Assembly: GCA_041743425.1 (NCBI GenBank) | Contig: JBGTMS010000012.1 | Location: forward strand, 1 to 14,134 | Direction of reading: 5' to 3' | Origin: JTS-RE37 sp041743425 | GTDB lineage: Bacteria; Bacteroidota; Bacteroidia; Flavobacteriales; Flavobacteriaceae | DNA: 14,134 bases | Shown here: positions 9,018 to 14,134 of the stretch, in pieces | Layout of the letters: each line of letters starts with the position of its first letter | Position numbering within the stretch: the stretch's first letter is position 1 | Program-made: the position numbers and the translations under genes | The notes under the pieces: generated by a model | Told to the model about the DNA's origin: nothing | Seen by the model: the letters and a program-made list of their open reading frames with translations, nothing else | Databases searched by the model: none

Positions 9018-10202
9018 GTGGAAGGAAAACAAGTCAGGTTATTTTTTATTGATGCCATGAGGGCATGGGCGATCCTGATGATGCTTCAAGGGCATTTTGT
9101 GGATGGCCTTCTCGACATGGCCTTCAGGGACCCTGAAAACATTGGGTTCCAGATATGGAAATATTTCCGGGGGATTACCGCTCCTGTCTTCTTTACAGTT
9201 TCAGGATTTATTTTTACTTTTCTGCTTGTTAGGCAGGCTTCCGCTGGATTAGAAAATCCAAGGATCTCCAAAGGAATTAAAAGAGGACTTCAGCTTATAT
9301 TCCTTGGCTATCTGTTACGGATGAATTTCTTTGGCCTATTAAAGGGTGAAGTTTACGGCTCCTTTTACTTCGTAGATGTACTCCATTGTATCGGACTTTC
9401 CATTCTTGGTATCATAGGTATTTATCAGCTCACCAGAAACAGCAGGAAATGGCTATTCCCATCCGTATTGCTTACAATTACCGGGGTTCTTTTTCTGTTT
9501 GAACCATTTTATAAGACCTGGAACTTTGATTTCCTTCCCTATGCCATTGCCAACTATTTCACTAAAACCAATGGCTCTGTTTTTACGATCATTCCCTGGA
9601 TGGGATATACAGCATTCGGTGGGTTTCTGGCCTTCGTTTTTAACAGGTTTAAATCACATAAATTCCTTTATCCCACGGCCATCAGTATGGCATCCCTGCT
9701 GGGACTTGCCCTTGTTTTCTTGTCGTCGGATTTCTTTATGACGCTGTTTAAATGGACAGGGATTTCACTATTTTCTAATATTTATTTCAATAATTACCTC
9801 TTTATCAGGCTGGGAGATGTTCTTGTGGTTTTTGCCATCTTTATGCTACTGCGGTCCTACCTGAACAGGCCTTTACTATTGCGACTGGGACAAAATACAT
9901 TGTCCATATATGTAATTCATTTCATGATTCTCTACGGAAGTTTTACAGGAATCGGATTATATTACTATCTCAGTTTTTCCCTGAATCCACTATTTGTCAT
10001 TCCCGGGGCAATACTTTTCATGGTACTATGTTCCTACCTTTCTCTTAGGTATGAAGCCAGAGAGGTGGCTATCAAAGGCGCCGTGGCTGGGATTCCCAAA
10101 CTTCTTTTGGAGAAAACGGATCCGGCCGTCCAGCTGCTGCAGAAATCTGCAAAAGCCGTCATTGTGCGGATGATGCGAATTTTAGGAATGGCAAAGAATT
10201 AG
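9018..10202 (+). CDS. Multi-spanning membrane acyltransferase (DUF1624 / heparan-alpha-glucosaminide N-acetyltransferase-like)
   Basis: A roughly 394-residue, very hydrophobic protein with about ten predicted membrane segments. The start region RLFFIDAMRAWAILMMLQGH followed by FRGITAPVFFTVSGFIF resembles DUF1624 / YeiB-like acyltransferases. In these, a histidine in the first helix region (QGHF here) is thought to take part in transmembrane acetyl transfer to a sugar or glycan; the acceptor here is unknown. The C-terminal 50 residues are basic and non-membrane. The start is uncertain: the frame is open back to TTG at 8970 (410 residues, directly after a TAG, with GGAAGG just upstream). GTG at 9018 puts the conserved RLFFIDAMRAWA block at the usual distance and is preferred. 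The gene is divergent from the flavoprotein gene and convergent with lpd. Confidence 0.8.
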   Translation: MEGKQVRLFFIDAMRAWAILMMLQGHFVDGLLDMAFRDPENIGFQIWKYFRGITAPVFFTVSGFIFTFLLVRQASAGLENPRISKGIKRGLQLIFLGYLLRMNFFGLLKGEVYGSFYFVDVLHCIGLSILGIIGIYQLTRNSRKWLFPSVLLTITGVLFLFEPFYKTWNFDFLPYAIANYFTKTNGSVFTIIPWMGYTAFGGFLAFVFNRFKSHKFLYPTAISMASLLGLALVFLSSDFFMTLFKWTGISLFSNIYFNNYLFIRLGDVLVVFAIFMLLRSYLNRPLLLRLGQNTLSIYVIHFMILYGSFTGIGLYYYLSFSLNPLFVIPGAILFMVLCSYLSLRYEAREVAIKGAVAGIPKLLLEKTDPAVQLLQKSAKAVIVRMMRILGMAKN

Positions 10203-10287
10203 TTCCATCACCTTTACCCTCCGGTATTTAACAAATGATCATCAGGTGTCGGCCAATGTGGATATAATTATCCGAAATCCCATCCAC

Positions 10288-10308
10288 AAAAAAGGCCACA
10301 AAGCTGTG
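10288..10308 (-). terminator. Weak intrinsic terminator candidate for lpd
   Basis: On the minus strand, a 4-bp hairpin (CACA, loop GCTT, TGTG; 10297-10308) is followed by GCC and a run of six T (10288-10293). It lies about 50 bases past the lpd stop in the 154-base convergent spacer. The stem is short, so confidence is low. The same spacer has small palindromes at 10260-10273 and 10318-10329, but no strong terminator for the plus-strand gene. Confidence 0.35.
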
Positions 10309-10356
10309 AACTATATCCCCTTAAAAGGGCAGGCAGGGAACTGACACTAAGTGGCA

Positions 10357-11763
10357 TCAAATATGCATGGCTCTGTTGTCTGTGGCTGCCAATGCGGCTT
10401 CCCTGACCGCTTCCGCATAGGTTGGATGGGCATGGCTCATTCTTGCAATATCTTCAGCGGAAGCACGAAATTCCATGGCTACGACCGCTTCAGCGATCAG
10501 GTCTGCCACCCGTGCCCCTATCATATGAATTCCCAGGACTTCATCTGTCTCCTTATCTGCCAGGATTTTTACAAATCCATCGGTATCCATACTGGCACGT
10601 GCCCGGCCCAGAGCCCTCATCGGAAACTGGCCGGCCTTATATGCAATTCCGGCCTCTTTGAGCTCTTCCTCCGTTTTTCCTACTGCGGCCACTTCCGGCC
10701 ACGTGTAAACAACCCCCGGGATCAGATTATAATTAATATGAGGTTTCTGGCCGGCCAGTAATTCTGCAACCATGGTTCCTTCCTCCTCCGCTTTGTGCGC
10801 TAGCATCGCGCCGCGAATGACGTCTCCTATGGCATAAATGTTGGAGGTGGCCGTCTGCAAATGATCATTTACCTCAATGCGCCCCTGCCTATCCGTCTTC
10901 ACCCCTGCTGCTTCGGCCTTCAGGCCGTCCGAATAGGGCTTTCTCCCAACAGAAACCAGGCAGTAATCCCCTTTAATTTCCAATGCCTCTCCTTTTGGGG
11001 TATCGGCCTTTATGACAACCTCGTTCCCTTTTCTTTCCACTGAAGTCACTTTATGGGAAACATAAAATTTGATCTTTTGCTTCTTCAATACCTTCATTAA
11101 TTCTTTGGAAAGCGATCCATCCATGCCGGGAATGATCCTGTCCATATATTCCAATACAGTTACTTCAGAACCAAGCCTCCGATATACCTGTCCCAGTTCC
11201 AGACCTATCACTCCGCCTCCGATCACGATCAGATGTTTGGGAATTTCCTTCAGGGTAAGGGCCTCGGTAGAGGTAATGATTCTTTCTTTATCAATTTTGA
11301 TAAATGGCAGGCTGGCAGGTTTTGATCCGGTTGCAATAATGGTATATTTTGCTTCTATGCCGGTTTGTTTCCCGTCCGAACTATTAATATCAATATGGGT
11401 CTTGTCCCTGAATGACCCGGATCCTGTAAAGACCTCAATTTTGTTCTTATCCATTAAAAACTGAATTCCTTTTGTGGTCTGATCCACCACCGACTGTTTC
11501 CTGGCGATCATTTGCTTGAGATTTACCCTGACTTCACCCGGAATGTCGATTCCGTGTTCCTGAAAATGCTCTATGGCTTCCTGATAGTGGTGACTCGAAT
11601 CCAGTAAGGCTTTGGAGGGGATGCAGCCTACATTAAGGCACGTTCCCCCAAGCGTAGGGTACTTCTCTATGATTGCGGTTTTCATTCCCAGCTGCGCACA
11701 GCGAATTGCTGCCACATAGCCACCTGGACCGGAGCCAATAATGGCTACATCAAATGAACTCAT
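10357..11763 (-). CDS. lpdA: Dihydrolipoyl dehydrogenase (E3 / LPD)
   Basis: This FAD-dependent disulfide oxidoreductase reoxidises dihydrolipoyl groups of 2-oxoacid dehydrogenase or glycine cleavage complexes and reduces NAD+. The 468-residue length is standard. Residues 9-15 (IGSGPGG) form the FAD dinucleotide fold. The redox-active disulfide is C42-x4-C47 in GGTCLNVGCIPSKALL. GGGVIGLELG (about 182-191) is the NAD-binding fold, GDVIRGAMLAHKAEEEG is the second FAD contact, and HPTYAE (His446, Glu451) is the catalytic His-Glu dyad at the dimer interface. It stands alone: no E1 or E2 subunits are nearby, so which complex it serves is unknown. It is divergent from nhaC, with its own likely promoter at 11822-11851. 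Confidence 0.97.
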   Translation of the reverse strand: MSSFDVAIIGSGPGGYVAAIRCAQLGMKTAIIEKYPTLGGTCLNVGCIPSKALLDSSHHYQEAIEHFQEHGIDIPGEVRVNLKQMIARKQSVVDQTTKGIQFLMDKNKIEVFTGSGSFRDKTHIDINSSDGKQTGIEAKYTIIATGSKPASLPFIKIDKERIITSTEALTLKEIPKHLIVIGGGVIGLELGQVYRRLGSEVTVLEYMDRIIPGMDGSLSKELMKVLKKQKIKFYVSHKVTSVERKGNEVVIKADTPKGEALEIKGDYCLVSVGRKPYSDGLKAEAAGVKTDRQGRIEVNDHLQTATSNIYAIGDVIRGAMLAHKAEEEGTMVAELLAGQKPHINYNLIPGVVYTWPEVAAVGKTEEELKEAGIAYKAGQFPMRALGRARASMDTDGFVKILADKETDEVLGIHMIGARVADLIAEAVVAMEFRASAEDIARMSHAHPTYAEAVREAALAATDNRAMHI

Positions 11764-11821
11764 ACGTACTATTATTTAAAAGCGTAAAATGAAAATGAAG
11801 CTGAAATTGCATGTGATCCTG

Positions 11822-11851
11822 TAAAATTACGAATGTTTTGTGTATGAGCAA
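11822..11851 (-). promoter_or_regulatory. Candidate promoter for lpd (TTG-N19-TAATTTTA)
   Basis: On the minus strand, TTG (11851-11849) is separated by 19 bases from TAATTTTA (11829-11822). This matches the Bacteroidota pattern TTG-N17-23-TAnnTTTG except for the last base. Transcription would start near 11815, leaving a leader of about 50 bases before the lpd ATG at 11763. Confidence 0.5.
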
Positions 11852-11888
11852 GGAAAAGCAGAGATCCATCCGCACGAATCGCTCCATC

Positions 11889-11905
11889 CCCGTCGCGCTG
11901 ACGGG
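11889..11905. repeat. GC-rich perfect 6-bp hairpin in the lpd/nhaC divergent spacer
   Basis: CCCGTC (11889-11894) and GACGGG (11900-11905) pair perfectly around the loop GCGCT. It lies in a GC-rich island (about 11865-11960) inside an otherwise AT-rich spacer. It may belong to a dispersed intergenic element or a regulatory structure; its function is unknown. Confidence 0.5.
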
Positions 11906-11943
11906 CATACCAGACTAAGTGTCCAGCCAAATTTTCGTGGAAT

Positions 11944-11958
11944 GCCGGAATTGCCGGC
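11944..11958. repeat. Second GC-rich hairpin in the lpd/nhaC spacer
   Basis: GCCGG (11944-11948) and CCGGC (11954-11958) form a perfect 5-bp stem with the loop AATTG. It ends 6 bases upstream of the nhaC promoter candidate's TTTG. It could be an operator or part of the same GC-rich island as 11889-11905. Confidence 0.45.
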
Positions 11959-11963
11959 GCCCA

Positions 11964-11994
11964 TTTGCAAAATCACACTAAAATCGTAATATTA
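11964..11994 (+). promoter_or_regulatory. Candidate promoter for nhaC
   Basis: TTTG (11964-11967) is separated by 19 bases from TAATATTA (11987-11994). The spacing is that of Bacteroidota promoters, but the -7 box differs from TAnnTTTG at two positions. The leader to the ATG at 12017 would be short, about 15 bases. Confidence 0.35.
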
Positions 11995-12016
11995 CCGGCA
12001 AACTAATCAATAACCC

Positions 12017-13507
12017 ATGGGGCTGAAAAAATCGGAGGAGTACAGGAAGGATGAGCACATCGTAGAAAACCGGGAACTTACGATATGGGAAGCCCTTATT
12101 CCCGTCGTGGCTTTGGTGGGGATGCTGGCTTATAATGTTTTTGTTTTCGGGGATAGCGCAACCAGTGGTTCCAATCAATTTATCCTCCTCATGGGCGGGG
12201 CAGTGGCGGCCGTGGTCGGCTTCACCAATAAAATCTCCTTTAAGAAAATGCTGGCTGAAGTAGAAGAAAATGTAAAATCAACTACAGGGGCGCTTCTAAT
12301 TTTATTAATGGTGGGAGCTCTTGCCGGGACCTGGATGGTTAGCGGCATTATTCCGGCCATGATCTATTACGGACTCCAGATTTTAAATCCGACCATCTTT
12401 CTGGCCGCCTGCGTGGTCATCTGTTCTATTATATCCATGGCCACCGGGAGTAGCTGGACCACTTCGGCTACGGTAGGCATCGCCCTTATAGGCATTGGAG
12501 AGGCCCTGGGTATCTCTCTTGGAATGACAGCAGGAGCCGTTCTTTCCGGGGCGTATTTCGGCGATAAAATGTCGCCTCTGAGTGATACTACCAACCTCGC
12601 CCCGGCCATGGCAGGTGGCGAATTGTTTTCGCATATCCGTTATATGACACTGACTACCATCCCTACCATTACGGTCACTTTGCTGGTCTTTATCATTCTG
12701 GGTTTAAATCTCGAAACAACGGGCATTGCGGATACTGAAAGTATTCTCCGTTCCATTGAAGCCACCTTTGACATCAGCGGCTGGTTGTTCCTGGTACCAC
12801 TCGCGGTTATCCTTCTTATTATAAAGAAGGCGCCTCCATTGCTCGCACTCCTGATCGGCACCCTCCTTGGTGCCCTCTTTGCGCTTTTATTTCAGCCTGG
12901 CATTGTGGCTGGCATTACCGGATCGGAGACGCTCACTTTTCAATCCGGATATCGGGGTATCCTGACAGCTATAACTGTAAAAACAGCCGTAGCCACGGAT
13001 AACCCCGCATTAAATGACCTTTTTTCATCCAAGGGTATGAACGGCATGCTAAGTACCATATGGCTTATCCTGTGTGCCATGGTTTTTGGAGGCGTTATGG
13101 ACGGGATTGGCGCATTATCGCGTATTACTCAATCGCTGCTTTCAATTGCCAAAACCACCTTTGGTCTCTTTGCAAGCACCGTGGGAAGTTGTATCGCATT
13201 GAACCTGACTGCGTCGGATCAGTATCTGGCCATAGTGGTTCCGGGTAAAATGTTCGCCAAGGCCTACCGGGACAGAGGGCTGGCTCCGGAGAACCTGAGC
13301 AGGACCCTGGAGGATTCCGGAACCGTTACTTCCGTCCTCATACCGTGGAATACCTGCGGAGCTTACCATAGTGGTGTTTTAGGCGTCGGTGTTGGCTCCT
13401 ATTTTATCTATGCGATCTTCAACTTGCTCAGCCCGATAACGACTTTGATATTTGCGGCATTCAGCATAAAGATCAAGCAACTGACCACGGCTGAACGCAG
13501 TAATTAA
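12017..13507 (+). CDS. nhaC: Na+/H+ antiporter, NhaC family
   Basis: This 496-residue inner-membrane protein has about a dozen hydrophobic segments after a charged N-terminus of about 20 residues. NhaC antiporters exchange cytoplasmic Na+ for external protons, for pH and sodium homeostasis. Family-typical blocks are MATGSSWTTSATVGIALIGIG (about 141-161), GAYFGDKMSPLSDTTNLAP (178-196), and a C-terminal SGTVTSVLIPWNTCGAY block. The ATG start fits the family; no clear Shine-Dalgarno is seen. It is transcribed away from lpd and is followed by a 184-base gap before tpx on the same strand. Some NhaC homologues (e.g. MleN-type malate/lactate antiporters) have other substrates, so the exact ion specificity is inferred. 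Confidence 0.95.
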   Translation: MGLKKSEEYRKDEHIVENRELTIWEALIPVVALVGMLAYNVFVFGDSATSGSNQFILLMGGAVAAVVGFTNKISFKKMLAEVEENVKSTTGALLILLMVGALAGTWMVSGIIPAMIYYGLQILNPTIFLAACVVICSIISMATGSSWTTSATVGIALIGIGEALGISLGMTAGAVLSGAYFGDKMSPLSDTTNLAPAMAGGELFSHIRYMTLTTIPTITVTLLVFIILGLNLETTGIADTESILRSIEATFDISGWLFLVPLAVILLIIKKAPPLLALLIGTLLGALFALLFQPGIVAGITGSETLTFQSGYRGILTAITVKTAVATDNPALNDLFSSKGMNGMLSTIWLILCAMVFGGVMDGIGALSRITQSLLSIAKTTFGLFASTVGSCIALNLTASDQYLAIVVPGKMFAKAYRDRGLAPENLSRTLEDSGTVTSVLIPWNTCGAYHSGVLGVGVGSYFIYAIFNLLSPITTLIFAAFSIKIKQLTTAERSN

Positions 13508-13616
13508 CGGATCATCATCCAAAGAAATAATAGATATTTGAAGGGCTGCAATCCCACCGGCAGAACAAATAGTTTCTCTTTCCGTGGAAAAATGTTTGCC
13601 GGTCATTCTCCTGACC

Positions 13617-13638
13617 ATACCAAATTTCTTTTTGGTAT
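13617..13638. repeat. Perfect 8-bp inverted repeat between nhaC and tpx
   Basis: ATACCAAA (13617-13624) and TTTGGTAT (13631-13638) are perfectly complementary with a 6-base loop. It is 110 bases after the nhaC stop and about 54 bases before the tpx ATG, just upstream of the tpx promoter candidate. It could be an nhaC transcript-end hairpin (no clear T-tract follows) or an operator for tpx. Confidence 0.45.
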
Positions 13639-13645
13639 CAAAGGG

Positions 13646-13674
13646 TTCAGGCTGATTTATATTTTATAATTTCG
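13646..13674 (+). promoter_or_regulatory. Candidate promoter for tpx
   Basis: TAATTTCG (13667-13674) differs from the Bacteroidota -7 box TAnnTTTG at one position and overlaps TATAAT (13665-13670). A TTC in the -33 region (13646-13648) is 18 bases upstream. Transcription would start around 13681, giving a very short A-rich leader before ATG 13692. Confidence 0.35.
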
Positions 13675-13691
13675 CAGCAAGAAAAATACGC

Positions 13692-14134
13692 ATGGCAACA
13701 GTAATATTAGGTGGCAACCCGACCCATACTCTTGGATCCTTGCCGGAAGTTGGCAGTAATGCCCCGGCCTTTACCCTGACCAAATCCGATCTCACTACGG
13801 TGACACTTGCTGACTACAAGGGGAAAAGACTTGTACTCAATATATTTCCAAGTATAGATACCAGGGTATGAGACCTATCTGGACGTCAGTTTAATAACAG
13901 AGCAGCTACTCTTGATAATACGGAAGTCCTTTGTATTTCCAGGGATTTGCCGTTTGCCCAGGCCAGATTCTGCGGTGCGGAAGGAATCGATAAAGTCATC
14001 ATGCTTTCCGACTTCAGGGATGGCAATTTTGGAAAGAATTACCAGGTGAGCTTTGTGGACGGTAAATTTTTGGGTTTGCTGGCCCGAAGCGTGGTGGTAA
14101 TTGATGAGGATGGCATTATCGTGCACACGGAAAT
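13692..14134 (+). CDS. tpx: Thiol peroxidase (Tpx), candidate selenoprotein with in-frame UGA at the peroxidatic position; cut by window end
   Basis: Tpx is an atypical 2-Cys peroxiredoxin that reduces hydroperoxides using thioredoxin. From ATG 13692, 147 codons are visible of a family length of about 165-168. The N-terminus has GSNAPAFTLT and the active-site lead-in LNIFPSIDTRV (49-59). Codon 60 is TGA where Tpx has its peroxidatic cysteine: P53 and T57 complete the P-x3-T-x2-C motif. Beyond it the frame stays open and family-like: QFN, LCISRDLPFAQARFCGAEG with resolving Cys94 (34 residues on, as in E. coli Tpx), and LLARSVVVIDE with catalytic Arg132. The residues just after position 60 (DLSGRQFN) are less typical than the usual SVRKFN-like sequence. 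If TGA is read as selenocysteine this is a Sec-Tpx; if not, only 59 residues are made. A recent nonsense mutation or base error cannot be excluded. Confidence 0.85.
13869..13871 (+). other. In-frame TGA replacing the peroxidatic cysteine codon of tpx (possible Sec codon)
   Basis: Preceded by ACC AGG GTA (T-R-V) and followed by GAC CTA TCT (D-L-S), this TGA is the only stop in the 147 visible codons and coincides with the one residue essential for peroxidase chemistry. Cys-to-Sec replacement at catalytic cysteines is the usual pattern of bacterial selenoproteins. TGC or TGT to TGA by a single base change is the alternative. Confidence 0.6.
13892..13920 (+). promoter_or_regulatory. Weak candidate SECIS-like stem-loop in tpx
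   Basis: AGAG (13899-13902) pairs with CTCT (13909-13912) around the loop CAGCTA. An imperfect lower stem extends to 13892/13920 with two A-A mismatches and one bulged T. The loop starts 31 bases after the TGA, within the distance reported for bacterial SECIS elements. Its G is third in the loop rather than first or second, and the upper stem is only 4 bp. Confidence is low; many such hairpins occur by chance. Confidence 0.18.

Noticed and set aside
10317..10330. CCCCTTAAAAGGGC palindrome as a terminator for the acyltransferase gene
   Set aside because: The loop would be only 2 bases for the full stem and no T-tract follows on the plus strand.
11772..11972. Minus-strand open frame of 67 codons through the lpd/nhaC spacer, with a protein-like composition
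   Set aside because: It has no ATG or other well-placed start, overlaps the likely lpd promoter, and is short enough to be open by chance in GC-rich DNA; it is better treated as part of the structured intergenic island.
13379..13618. Minus-strand 79-codon frame overlapping the end of nhaC and the spacer
   Set aside because: Most of it is antisense to the well-supported nhaC coding sequence, and the translation has no recognisable family features.
13869..13871. Frameshift or global TGA reassignment as the explanation for the tpx stop
   Set aside because: The reading frame is the same before and after the TGA, so no frameshift is needed. TGA ends tilS and the acylase gene normally, so the genome does not read all TGA codons as sense.

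Overview
This window looks like an ordinary chromosomal stretch from a member of the Bacteroidota. The order cannot be fixed from here. The evidence is the protein types together with several AT-rich promoter candidates of the TTG / TAnnTTTG kind used by this phylum, and weak Shine-Dalgarno sites. No rRNA, tRNA, CRISPR array, IS element or prophage gene was seen. No gene-free stretch exceeds 300 bases; the longest is the 253-base divergent spacer between lpd and nhaC.

Layout. Positions 1-8821 carry six genes on the minus strand. In transcription order they are an NADPH-dependent FMN reductase-like flavoprotein, pabB (TTG start, 1 base after the previous stop), tilS, a dsbD-type thiol:disulfide interchange protein (4-base ATGA overlap with tilS), a membrane-anchored penicillin-acylase-family Ntn hydrolase, and a YifB/ComM AAA+ ATPase cut by the left edge. 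Divergent from these is a plus-strand multi-spanning membrane acyltransferase (about 9018-10202). It converges on a minus-strand dihydrolipoyl dehydrogenase (10357-11763). A structured, GC-rich divergent spacer follows, then a plus-strand NhaC-type Na+/H+ antiporter (12017-13507). At the right edge is a plus-strand thiol peroxidase (tpx, from 13692), cut by the window end.

The standout is tpx. Its reading frame is intact and matches the Tpx family to the window edge, except for one in-frame TGA at 13869-13871. That codon sits exactly where the catalytic peroxidatic cysteine belongs (the P-x3-T-x2-C motif). The resolving cysteine lies 34 residues downstream, the standard Tpx spacing, and the catalytic arginine is also present. 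TGA is a normal stop for other genes here (tilS, the acylase), so the code is not globally changed. The most interesting reading is a selenocysteine-containing Tpx. A fresh Cys-to-stop mutation or a base-call error is the main alternative. No convincing SECIS element and no sel genes are visible, so this remains a strong hypothesis rather than a demonstrated fact.

The genes do not form one pathway. The minus-strand block mixes folate synthesis (pabB), tRNA modification (tilS), envelope thiol redox (dsbD), an exported amidase and DNA processing (comM). Tight spacing suggests co-transcription of the flavoprotein with pabB and of tilS with dsbD.
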